Of a stretch of 64,000 nucleotides of DNA, positions 54,053-61,801 are shown piece after piece. A model generated the notes under the pieces. The model was not told the DNA's origin, ran no database searches, and worked only from the letters and a program-made list of their open reading frames with translations. Location of the stretch: positions 496,001-560,000 of the forward strand of contig CAVSLD010000006.1 of NCBI GenBank assembly GCA_963728655.1. Reading direction: 5' to 3'. The DNA comes from Iamia sp963728655. Its GTDB lineage: Bacteria > Actinomycetota > Acidimicrobiia > Acidimicrobiales > Iamiaceae. Numbering within the stretch: position 1 is the first letter of the stretch; each line of letters starts with the position of its first letter. A program made the translations under genes and the position numbers.

Positions 54053-55003
54053 TCAGCCGCCCTCGGCCTCGGCGTCGTCGCCCTCGCCGTCCTCACCATC
54101 GGTGGAGGCGGCCGGGTCGGGCGGCTCGGCTGCGGTGTCGCCGCCGTCCATGCCGTCGAGCACGAGCATCTGGTCGGGGAGGCGGGCCGGGCCGGAGGTG
54201 TCCATCACCGCAGACGGCACGGCGGTCGAGCCGTCGGGCTCGAGCAGCAGGGCCGGCAGGGCGGCCTGGCGGCCGGCGACGGCGCCGACGGTCATGAGCG
54301 ACTTTCGCAGGCTGGCCGTCGTCATGGTGCCGGCACCCCACGCGTAGGTGGCGGCACCGATGGTCTCGAGCTGGAGCAGGAACTGCACGACGCTGCGCTC
54401 GGTGGTGAGGCTGAGCACCACCGGCCCGAGGAGGCCCTCGATGACGCCCCGGTTGGGCTCGTCCACGGGTTCGCCACCGGAGGCCGCCACCACGGACTCG
54501 AGGTAGGCGGCGTGGGTGGTGTGACGGGCCTTCAGCAGCTCGAGGGTGTCGACCGTCGCGGCGTCGTAGTCGATGGGCTCGGGCAGCCGGAGCTCGGTGG
54601 TGGCGTCGGCCAGCCCGGCGTCGTCGCTCAGCACCACGGAGTAGATCTCGACCGCGGCCAGCTCGAAGGTGCGGTGCGTGCGGGCCACCGCCGCGTCCTG
54701 GAGCGCCCCCTCCTCGGGGGAGGTCGTCTGGGCCGGGCCGATGGTGGTGGTGGCCTGCTCCGGCGTGGTGGTGCCCGTCTCGCTCGGGGGCACCTCCTCG
54801 CTGGAGCCGCAGGCGGCCAGGACGGCGGCGGCGAGGACGCCGCCGCCCCCGAGGCGCAGGAACTGGCGCCGGCCGTCGGGCGAGGTGGGCCCGTCGTCGG
54901 ACCGGGCGAGGATCCGCGACGAGCGGGTCCGCCACTGGTCGAGGGCGGAGCGGGGGGTGCGCCGGGCCTCGCGGACCAGGTCGTCGATGTCGTCGGGGTG
55001 CAT
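54053..55003 (-). CDS. Ferritin-like exported lipoprotein
   Basis: 316 residues. After about 38 polar residues comes a Tat-like signal with lipobox: RRQFLRLGGGGVLAAAVLAA followed by Cys. A four-helix ferritin-like domain follows (VARTHRTFELAAVEIYSVVL, LELLKARHTTHAAYLESVVA, TTERSVVQFLLQLETIGAAT) and an acidic tail. Glu/His residues of the helices could bind a di-metal centre. ATG 55003 is used with GAGAGG upstream; a TTG at 55024 overlapping the previous stop is possible. It is the second gene of a tandem pair. Confidence 0.78.
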   Translation of the reverse strand: MHPDDIDDLVREARRTPRSALDQWRTRSSRILARSDDGPTSPDGRRQFLRLGGGGVLAAAVLAACGSSEEVPPSETGTTTPEQATTTIGPAQTTSPEEGALQDAAVARTHRTFELAAVEIYSVVLSDDAGLADATTELRLPEPIDYDAATVDTLELLKARHTTHAAYLESVVAASGGEPVDEPNRGVIEGLLGPVVLSLTTERSVVQFLLQLETIGAATYAWGAGTMTTASLRKSLMTVGAVAGRQAALPALLLEPDGSTAVPSAVMDTSGPARLPDQMLVLDGMDGGDTAAEPPDPAASTDGEDGEGDDAEAEGG

Positions 55004-55020
55004 GTCGGCCTCTCGTCCTC

Positions 55021-55912
55021 TCAACCGTCGGTGGCGGAGCCGCCGCCTGCGTCGCTGCCGGCGTCCGCTCCGCCACCGGAGGACTCGCCGCCCTCACCGG
55101 ACTGGCCGGTGCCCTCCTCGCCCCCGGTGTCGCCGGAGTCGGCCCCGGTGCCGCCCTCGTTGCCCAGCGGCGTCTCCCCGGGGACCTCGTTGCCGGTGCC
55201 CGGGACGGTGTCGGTGGGGTAGGACGCCACGTCGAGGGCGCCCTCGGCGGTCTGCTGCTCGGGGACCAGGGTCTCGATCGGTGTGCCCGCCAGGGAGCCC
55301 AGGACCACGGCCTCCTGGCCGGAGACCGGGAGGATGGCGGCGATCTTCTTGGCGTCGTTCTGGTCCTCGATGGCGCCCAGCAGCACGAACTCGGTGGCGG
55401 CCAGGTCCTCCTCGAGGCTGACGGAGGACGTCGAGCATGGCGACCTGGTCGGTCGAGGCCCCGGCGATCAGGGGGGCCAGCTCCTGGTCGAGGGTGGAGT
55501 TGGTGTTCTCGACGGCGACGGGCAGGAGGTCGTTGAGCTGCGCCGCCTGCTCGGCGTGGTTGGCGCCCAGCTGGCGCACGACCTCGGCCACCGGCTCGGC
55601 CAGGGGCGACGTCTCGGGGTCGACGGCGTCGGAGTACGCCCGCGCCGCAGCCAGGCACAGACCGGTGAGGTGGGCGACGAGCTCCTCGTCGGGGGAGAGC
55701 TCGGCGTCCTGGTCCTCGACGTTGGCCCCGCCCTCGTCCTGGGCGACGGCGGCGGGCAGCAGGCCGGAGGGGGCGAGGGTCGTCCCGGCGGCCAGCACCG
55801 CCCCGCCGGCGGCGGCCCGGGTGAGGAACCTCCGTCGGGAGGTGCCGGCGGGCGCGGCCGCGGCCTCGGTCGGATCGGTCGGGTCTGGCAGTCGCGGCGG
55901 GCTGGTCCCCAC
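55021..55912 (-). CDS. Tat-exported ferritin-like protein (one frameshift)
   Basis: About 296 residues. Twin-arginine signal TSRRRFLTRAAAGGAVLAAG, then a helical ferritin-like domain: LSPDEELVAHLTGLCLAAAR, VVRQLGANHAEQAAQLNDLL, STDQVAMLDVLVSLEEDLAA, LLGAIEDQNDAKKIAAILPV with conserved Glu and His. The C-terminus is a low-complexity Gly/Ser/Glu tail. The frame breaks near 55422; removing one base restores DVLVSLEEDLAATEFV. GAGGAGG precedes the GTG start. The pair with the downstream lipoprotein suggests exported proteins working together. Confidence 0.78.
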
Positions 55913-56040
55913 GCGTCCTCCTCGGGTCTCGGCCACCCCTCGCGGGGTCACTGGTCGGCGTGGCAGCAGCACGATGCGCCCATGTCTAGTGCGCGGCCCC
56001 CCGTCGTCCGAAGCCAGAGCAGGGACGACCCCCGCCCGGC

Positions 56041-57495
56041 TCAGAAGTCCAGCCCGGAGAGCTCGGGGATCCACCCCGCGGCCCGGCGCACGGCCTCCTG
56101 CCAGCGGTCCCGGTCGAGCCGCCGGGCCGGCTCGACCACCGCCCGCGGGTCCCACAGCGAGGCCAGCTCGTCGGTGCCGGACCACACGCCCGTGGCCAGC
56201 CCGGCGGCGTAGGCGGCGCCGACGGTGGTGGCCTCCACCTCGGGCGACACCTCGATCCGGCGGCCGGTGGCGTCGGCCAGGGCCTGGACGAACGTGGGGT
56301 TGTCGCTCATCCCGCCGTCGACCCGCAGGGCGTCGATGTGGCACGCGCCGTCGGCCTCGGCCGTCTCCAGCAGGTCGGCCCCCCGGTGGGCCACGCCCTC
56401 CAGCACGGCCCGCACGACCTGGGGGCGGCCCGACCCTCGGCTGATGCCGAGGAGGGTGCCGCGGGCGCCGTAGTCCCACTTCGGGGCACCCAGGCCCAGG
56501 AGGGCGGGGACGTACCAGACGCCCTCGGTGTCGTCGCAGGCGGAGGCCACCTCGTGGGAGGCGGCGGCCGAGTCGATGAGGCCCATGTCGTCGCGCAGCC
56601 ACTCCACGTTGGTGCCGGCCGACAGCATGGCCGCCTCCACGCCCCAGGTGACCTCGCCGGCGCGGGCCCACGTGACGATGGGGAAGCCGCCGGCGGGGCC
56701 GCGCGAGGCGAAGGCGGGACGCTCGGGACCCACGACGACGTCGAGCATCCCCCCGGTGCCGAAGGTGGCCTTGGCCTGGCCCGGGGCGAAGCAGCCCTGG
56801 CCGGCCAGGGACGCCTGCTGGTCGCCCACGATGCCGGCGATCGGCGGGGAGCCCGGGAGGGCGGTGGCCTCGCCGACCACGCCGACCGAGTCGACGACGG
56901 TGGGCAGCGCCGACCGGTCGATGCGGAGGCGGTCGAGCACGGCGTCGTCCCAGTCCGTGGCGCCGGAGGTCTGGAGCCCGGTCAGGGCTGCGTTGGTCGG
57001 GTCGGTGACGTGGAGGGCGCCCTCCGACAGCGTCCACGCGACCCAGGCGTCCACGGTGCCGACGCAGAGGTCGCGGGACCGGTCGGGATCCACCTGGTCG
57101 AGGATGGCCTGCGCCTTGGTCGCGCTCAGGTTGGGGGCCAGGCGGATGCCCTCGGCGGCCAGCTCGAGGCACGTGCCGACGGTGCGCAGGTCCTGCCAGC
57201 CCAGGCCCGGCGCCACCGGCTCGCCCGTCGCCCGGTCCCACACCAGGGTCGAGGCCCTCTGGTTGGCGATGCCCACGGCGGTGACGGGCCCACCGGCCTC
57301 CAGCGCGGCGCGAGCCACCTCCAGCACGGCGGCGGCCATGGCCTCACCGTCGAACTCCACCAGCCCGGGCGCCGGCGAGTCCGGCAGGAGGGCCCGGGGG
57401 TGGGCGTGGGTCACCGTCGAGTCGGTGGTGACCACTGCGGCGCGCAGGCCACTGGTGCCCACGTCGATCACGAGGACACGGTCAGGGGACGTCAC
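56041..57495 (-). CDS. FGGY-family carbohydrate kinase, glycerol kinase-like
   Basis: 484 residues. VLVIDVGTSGLRAAVVTTDS (phosphate 1 motif), VGIANQRASTLVWDRATGEP, GLGWQDLRTVG, THE acceptor-domain DPTNAALTGLQ, KATFGTGGMLDVVVG, and LRVDGGMSDNPTFVQALADA with adenosine-binding GAAYAAGLATGVW. It likely phosphorylates glycerol, given glpD and an alkyl-DHAP-synthase-like gene in the same cluster; another polyol cannot be excluded. Its GTG start overlaps the stop of a small membrane protein gene by 4 nt. Confidence 0.8.
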   Translation of the reverse strand: MTSPDRVLVIDVGTSGLRAAVVTTDSTVTHAHPRALLPDSPAPGLVEFDGEAMAAAVLEVARAALEAGGPVTAVGIANQRASTLVWDRATGEPVAPGLGWQDLRTVGTCLELAAEGIRLAPNLSATKAQAILDQVDPDRSRDLCVGTVDAWVAWTLSEGALHVTDPTNAALTGLQTSGATDWDDAVLDRLRIDRSALPTVVDSVGVVGEATALPGSPPIAGIVGDQQASLAGQGCFAPGQAKATFGTGGMLDVVVGPERPAFASRGPAGGFPIVTWARAGEVTWGVEAAMLSAGTNVEWLRDDMGLIDSAAASHEVASACDDTEGVWYVPALLGLGAPKWDYGARGTLLGISRGSGRPQVVRAVLEGVAHRGADLLETAEADGACHIDALRVDGGMSDNPTFVQALADATGRRIEVSPEVEATTVGAAYAAGLATGVWSGTDELASLWDPRAVVEPARRLDRDRWQEAVRRAAGWIPELSGLDF

Positions 57496-57893
57496 GATCG
57501 GCCCTCCGGGGGGTCGGTGGTGGGGCGCGGGACCCGCTCGACGCGGGCGAGGAGGCCGCCGGCGGCGGCGGTGACCGCGGCCAGCAGGGCGGTCGCCGCC
57601 CAGGTCAGAGGGCTCAGGTCCTGGCCGCGGAGCACCGAGGTGACGATGCCCACGGCTTGGAGGATCGCCCAGCAGACCAGGCCCGCGGTGGCGCAGGTGG
57701 CGACGGGGGAGCGGGGCTCGAAGCGGCGCACCACCCAGCCGGCGAAGGCGAAGCCGAGCAGCTGCACGGCGACGATGCCGAGGGCGGCGCCGCCGGAGAG
57801 GTCGCCGTCGTCGTCGGCCAGCAGCTGGCCCACCAGGGCCGCGGGGGCCACGAAGACGAGGCCGTTGAGCCCGCCCCGCACGGCCAGGTGCAC
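57492..57893 (-). CDS. Small multi-pass membrane protein
   Basis: 133 residues with about four hydrophobic segments (GLVFVAPAALVGQLLA, ALGIVAVQLLGFAFAGWVVR, ATAGLVCWAILQAVGIVTSV, AATALLAAVTAAAGGLLARV). Not recognised. It is translationally coupled (4-nt overlap) to the FGGY kinase, so a transport-related or accessory role in polyol use is possible. Confidence 0.65.
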   Translation of the reverse strand: MHLAVRGGLNGLVFVAPAALVGQLLADDDGDLSGGAALGIVAVQLLGFAFAGWVVRRFEPRSPVATCATAGLVCWAILQAVGIVTSVLRGQDLSPLTWAATALLAAVTAAAGGLLARVERVPRPTTDPPEGRS

Positions 57894-57910
57894 GTCGAGG
57901 CCGTCGGGCG

Positions 57911-57949
57911 GCCGGCCCGGCCGACGGCGGGGGGCCCGGCCGGGCCGGC
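57911..57949. terminator. 12-bp inverted repeat between the flavoprotein gene and the kinase operon
   Basis: GCCGGCCCGGCC (57911-57922) and GGCCGGGCCGGC (57938-57949), loop 15 nt. It is downstream of the flavoprotein gene and just upstream of the membrane-protein/kinase pair, all on the minus strand, so it can act as a terminator or attenuator. The 57894-57994 gap holds nothing else recognised. Confidence 0.5.
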
Positions 57950-57994
57950 GGCCGACGGTCCGGCGGCGGCGTCACCGGCGCGGCCCGGCGGGGC

Positions 57995-59497
57995 TCACGG
58001 CCACCCGGGGTCGCCGAAGGGCGAGGCCAGCCCCATCTTCCCGGGGTTCAGGATGCCGGTCGGGTCGAGGGCGGCCTTGGTGGCCTCGAGCACCGCGAAC
58101 GCCGGGCCCAGGGCCTCGCGCAGGAACCGGGCTCGGTTGAGGCCGACGCCGTGGTGGTGGCTGAGCGAGCCGCCGTGGGCGAGGACGGCCCGGGTGCCGG
58201 CGTCCCACGCGGCCCGGTAGTAGGTGTCCCGGGCCTCGGCGCCGACCTGGGCCGCGAAGGTGAAGTAGAGGCATCCGCCGTCGGTGTAGCTGTGCGACTG
58301 GTGGGCCGAGGCGACGAGCGTGCCCTCCACGCCCCGGATGGCCTCGGTGGCGGCCGCGTAGATGCCGGGCAGGGCCGCCCAGGGCCCGCTCACCTCCATC
58401 GTGTCGACCACGTAGCCCCGACCGATGAGCGCCTCGAGGGCGGCCACGTCGTTGCGCCCGGCCATCCAGTGCTCGACCAGCTCCACGTCGAGGTCGCTGG
58501 CCTCGCGGCACTCCTCGGCCACGACGGCCATGCCCGCCTCGACCAGGCCGGGGTCGCCCTCGTCGAGCACCAGGAGGTCGTGGGTCCCCTCGGTGCCGTG
58601 GTTGCGGTGGGACTCGACGTCGTCGTAGAGGCGGAGCACGGCGGGCGTGGCGCCCCGACGGAGGATGCGCCTCATGGCGTCCAGGCCGGCCTCGAAGGAA
58701 CCGAAGCCGTAGGCGGCGCGGGCCTCGTGGGGCGGACGCGGGTGGGCTCGCAGGCGCACGCCGGTGACGACCCCGAGGGTGCCCTCCGAGCCGATGAACA
58801 GCTGGGTGAGGTCCGGTCCGGCCGACTGGCGGGGCTGGCCCCCGGTGGTGATGCGCCGCCCGTCGGCCAGCACCACGTCGAGGCCGGTGGCGATGTCCTC
58901 GATCTTGCCGTAGCGGGTCGAGTACTGGCCCGCCCCCCGGCACGCGACCCAGCCCCCCACGGTGGCCAGGGCCATGGACTGGGGCCAGTGGCCGACCGTC
59001 AGGCCGTGGGTGCCCTGCAGCTCCTCCTCGAAGAGATCGCCGAAGGTCCCGGCGGCGACGTCGACCACCAGGGACGCATCATCGACGTCGCGGATCCCCG
59101 AGAGGGCGGTGGTGTCGAGCACCACGCCACCGAAGACCGGCACGGACGCCCCGCAGACGCCACTCCGACCTCCCGCGGTGGTGAGGGGCACGCCCGCCTC
59201 GTGGCAGGCGGCCACCACGGCGGCCACCTCGTCGTCGGTGGACGGGCGGGCCACCGCCGCCGCCCGGCCCCCCACCTGGTTGTCGGTGGCCCAGACCATG
59301 GCGAGGGGCCACCAGTCCCGGCTGGCCTCGGCGGTGGCGGAGGCGTCCGTCGTCACCTCGGCGCACACGTCGCCGAGGCGGGCGAGGAAGGCGTCGTCGA
59401 GCTCGACCGGCGCAGCCGGCAGGTGGGCCGTCGCCGCGGCGGGGTCCGGCAGGGCGATGGGCGCCGTGGGCGACCCGGGTCCGGGGAGGTCGGTCAC
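57995..59497 (-). CDS. FAD-binding oxidase, alkylglycerone-phosphate synthase-like
   Basis: 500 residues. FAD_binding_4 domain (about 75-255: AVARPSTDDEVAAVVAACHE, TTAGGRSGVCGASVPVFGGV, TVGGWVACRGAGQYSTRYGK, LFIGSEGTLGVVTGV) followed by an FAD-oxidase C domain ending ALDPTGILNPGKMGL. The LSHHHGVGLNRARFL motif, with three consecutive His, is diagnostic of alkyl-DHAP synthases, which exchange the acyl of acyl-DHAP for a fatty alcohol to make ether lipids. Other flavin oxidases share the fold. TAGGGT lies 8 nt before the GTG start. Confidence 0.82.
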   Translation of the reverse strand: MTDLPGPGSPTAPIALPDPAAATAHLPAAPVELDDAFLARLGDVCAEVTTDASATAEASRDWWPLAMVWATDNQVGGRAAAVARPSTDDEVAAVVAACHEAGVPLTTAGGRSGVCGASVPVFGGVVLDTTALSGIRDVDDASLVVDVAAGTFGDLFEEELQGTHGLTVGHWPQSMALATVGGWVACRGAGQYSTRYGKIEDIATGLDVVLADGRRITTGGQPRQSAGPDLTQLFIGSEGTLGVVTGVRLRAHPRPPHEARAAYGFGSFEAGLDAMRRILRRGATPAVLRLYDDVESHRNHGTEGTHDLLVLDEGDPGLVEAGMAVVAEECREASDLDVELVEHWMAGRNDVAALEALIGRGYVVDTMEVSGPWAALPGIYAAATEAIRGVEGTLVASAHQSHSYTDGGCLYFTFAAQVGAEARDTYYRAAWDAGTRAVLAHGGSLSHHHGVGLNRARFLREALGPAFAVLEATKAALDPTGILNPGKMGLASPFGDPGWP

Positions 59498-59505
59498 GGC
59501 TCGGG

Positions 59506-59511
59506 ACCCTA
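59506..59511 (-). promoter_or_regulatory. -10 box of the alkylglycerone-phosphate synthase-like gene, leaderless type
   Basis: TAGGGT on the minus strand, 8 nt before the GTG at 59497. Confidence 0.45.
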
Positions 59512-59723
59512 CTCAGGGGTCTGCCGATCGGCAGCGGCGCCGGACCCCACCCAGGACCCAGGCCCCCGTTCGCGGGTGCTCGTGCGCCCCGGCCCTCCGC
59601 CGGCGAGCGGTTGCGGCGGCCCAGCAGGTGGACGATCGCCGAGACGTCGATCAGCCCGAGGCAGTCGCCGTGGGTCGCGCAGGGTGACCGGGGTCACTGT
59701 CGGTCCCGTTGATCGGGCGGGTG
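59512..59723. other. Gap between divergent genes with possible gene remnant
   Basis: No complete gene. On the minus strand, 59540-59670 keeps a high-GC3 reading that translates CLGLIDVSAIVHLLGRR, faintly like a STAS-domain segment, but it lacks a clear start and needs a frame change. An inverted repeat, GTGACC-GG-GGTCAC, lies at 59684-59697. Confidence 0.35.
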
Positions 59724-59743
59724 CGACGAACTAGTGTTCGTCG
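59724..59743. promoter_or_regulatory. SOS-box-like LexA site upstream of the second DUF222/HNH gene
   Basis: CGACGAACTAGTGTTCGTCG: 8-bp perfect arms with a 4-nt spacer. The core CGAAC-N4-GTTCG matches the actinobacterial LexA consensus TCGAAC-N4-GTTCGA except for the outermost bases. TACTTC directly follows and may be the -10. Confidence 0.65.
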
Positions 59744-59833
59744 TACTTCCCCTCGAGGACCAGGTTTCCCGGTCCTCCGCTCCCGTCACCACCTCGTGTG
59801 TGGTGCCCGTCTGATGCGCTCGGAGGTGAAGCC

Positions 59834-61339
59834 ATGGCCACTGCGACCGATCCCCTCGCCGGTGCGGTGGGCGTCGCCGCCCAGCTCCGGGCCATCGAGG
59901 CGGCCGTCCTGGCGTTGGGCCCCGAGCTGGTGCCCGAGCGCATCGCCAAGCAGGACCTCGGCCCGGTGGTCCGGTCCCTCGGACGCATCGAGCGCTGCGC
60001 CGCCGGCGCCCGCCTCGTGCTCACCAAGGCCGCAGCCGACGTGGGGGCATGGAAGGCGCAGGGGTTCCGGTCCCCTGCGGAGTGGGCCGCCCGGTCCAAC
60101 GGCACCACCGTCGGTCAGGCCAAGGCCGACCTGGAGGCCTCGTCGCAGCTGGAGCGGCTGCCGGCGACACGCGACGCGGTCGGCGCCGGCGAGCTGTCGT
60201 CCGATGCGGCCAAGGCGGTGGCGGCCGGCGCCTCCGCCGATCGGTCGATGGAGCAGGGCCTGCTGGAGAAGGGCCGGGCCGGCGACCTCACCGGGGCCCG
60301 CAACGATGCCCGCAAGGCGCGGCTGCGGGCCGACGACCGCGACGGCAAGGCGGCTGAGCGGATGCACCGACGCCGCCAGCTGCGCACCTGGGTCGAGGTC
60401 GACGGCGAGGGCCGTGGCCAGTGGAACGTCCCGCCCGCCTACCAGGCCACGTTCCTCGCCGCCCTCGAGCCCTACCGCCGGGAGGCGTTCCGCCAGTCCC
60501 GGGCCGCGGGACAGGTCGCGTCGGCCGAGGCCCTCATGGCCGATGCCCTCCAGCTCCTCTGCCTCGACGTCCTCGCCGACCTCGACCTGCCCGTCCCCGA
60601 GGAGGCCCGCACCGCGCCCGGGCCCCGTGGGGGCCACCTGGCCGATCCCCCGTCCGCAGAGGAGGCGCGGCCCGATCCTGTGTCCGGCGAGGACCCTTCG
60701 AGCGCGGCCGGGCCACAGGCCGACGCCGCGTCGTGCGTCGAACCCGCCGACGAGCCGGCACCCGACCCGACGTCGTTCGGCCCCGATGACGCCGCCGCAC
60801 CGTCGCCTCGTGGCGCTGCGCACGCGGGACCAGCCGCCCGACCCTCGCCCTCGGGTCGGGCGCGAGGGGGAGCCTCTGCGCCACCCCGCCGGCACCGGCG
60901 GGCGCCGGCGCAGATCCACTTCCACGTCGACGTGGCCGCCTGGCTCCGGGGTCGCACCGAGGGCGAGGAGATCTGCGAGGTCGTCGGCCTGGGACCGGTC
61001 CCCGTGTCGCTCGCCCGAGCCTTCGAGGGCGATGCGACCCTCAAGCTGGTGGTGCGGGACGGCGACGACATCACCACCATCACCAGCCACCGCCGCTACA
61101 TCCCCGCCGCCCTGCGCACTGCGCTCGAGGCCCGCGACCGGGAGTGCGTCGTCCCCGGCTGCCACGTCACCCGTGGTCTCCAGGTCGACCACGTCCACGA
61201 CTTCGCCAAGGGCGGCCCCACCGAGGCGGCCAACAACTGCCTGATCTGCGTGTTCCACCACTACCTGAAGACCCACTGCCACTGGGTCCTCCGAGGCCCA
61301 CCCGGCCACTGGACCTTCACACCCCCCGACACCAGCTGA
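59834..61339 (+). CDS. DUF222 / HNH endonuclease domain protein (2)
   Basis: 501 residues. DUF222 region (AAQLRAIEAAVLALGPELVP, KAQGFRSPAEWAARSNGTTV, ARNDARKARLRADDRDGKAA), a long Pro/Ala/Asp low-complexity insert at about 250-350, and a C-terminal HNH nuclease: RDRECVVPGCHVTRGLQVDH, VHDFAKGGPTEAANNCLICV, FHHYLKTHCHWVL with Cys and His of the fold. ATG 59834 is chosen over GTG 59798 because GGAGGTGA lies just upstream. Intact frame; an SOS-like box lies 90 nt upstream. Confidence 0.9.
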   Translation: MATATDPLAGAVGVAAQLRAIEAAVLALGPELVPERIAKQDLGPVVRSLGRIERCAAGARLVLTKAAADVGAWKAQGFRSPAEWAARSNGTTVGQAKADLEASSQLERLPATRDAVGAGELSSDAAKAVAAGASADRSMEQGLLEKGRAGDLTGARNDARKARLRADDRDGKAAERMHRRRQLRTWVEVDGEGRGQWNVPPAYQATFLAALEPYRREAFRQSRAAGQVASAEALMADALQLLCLDVLADLDLPVPEEARTAPGPRGGHLADPPSAEEARPDPVSGEDPSSAAGPQADAASCVEPADEPAPDPTSFGPDDAAAPSPRGAAHAGPAARPSPSGRARGGASAPPRRHRRAPAQIHFHVDVAAWLRGRTEGEEICEVVGLGPVPVSLARAFEGDATLKLVVRDGDDITTITSHRRYIPAALRTALEARDRECVVPGCHVTRGLQVDHVHDFAKGGPTEAANNCLICVFHHYLKTHCHWVLRGPPGHWTFTPPDTS

Positions 61340-61435
61340 CGGCGGGTTCCGGGCCGAGCCGCCGGCGACCACGTCCGACGGCGCCCCGCCGGGTCGCAGG
61401 ATGGTGCTCGACGGGGCGGGGGCCCCGGGGTCGGC

Positions 61436-61801
61436 TCACCAGGCGACGGCGGTACCACAGTCGAACGATGACGGGTCGCGCAGCAGCACGACCCAGGCCA
61501 GCGCAGCCAGGCCGAGCCCCCCGAGCGCGACCAGCACGAACCACCCTCGCACCCGCCACACGACGTGGAGAGCGGAGGCCATGGTGGCGAGACCGGCGAT
61601 CGCCCTCTGCACCCCACGGGGCCCGGCACCCTCGGACCCGCACGGATCGAAGCCGGCTGGGTCCAGGCCGAGCACCACTGCGAAGGCGACGAGCTGCAGG
61701 GCGAGGAAGGTGCCGAGCCACACCAGCGCCGCCCGCGCTCGGGCGTCGACGGACCTGGTCGGGGCGTCCGCGCCCGCGAGCCCGCGCCGCGCCTCGCTCA
61801 G
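61436..61801 (-). CDS. Small membrane protein downstream of glpD
   Basis: About 121 residues with three hydrophobic segments (LVWLGTFLALQLVAFAVVLG, RAIAGLATMASALHVVWRV, WFVLVALGGLGLAALAWVVL). Not recognised; DPCGSEGAG lies between the first two spans. High-GC3 coding begins right after the corrected glpD stop, but the only start there is CTG 61801, overlapping the stop (CTGA). The start is therefore unsure. Confidence 0.55.
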   Translation of the reverse strand: MSEARRGLAGADAPTRSVDARARAALVWLGTFLALQLVAFAVVLGLDPAGFDPCGSEGAGPRGVQRAIAGLATMASALHVVWRVRGWFVLVALGGLGLAALAWVVLLRDPSSFDCGTAVAW

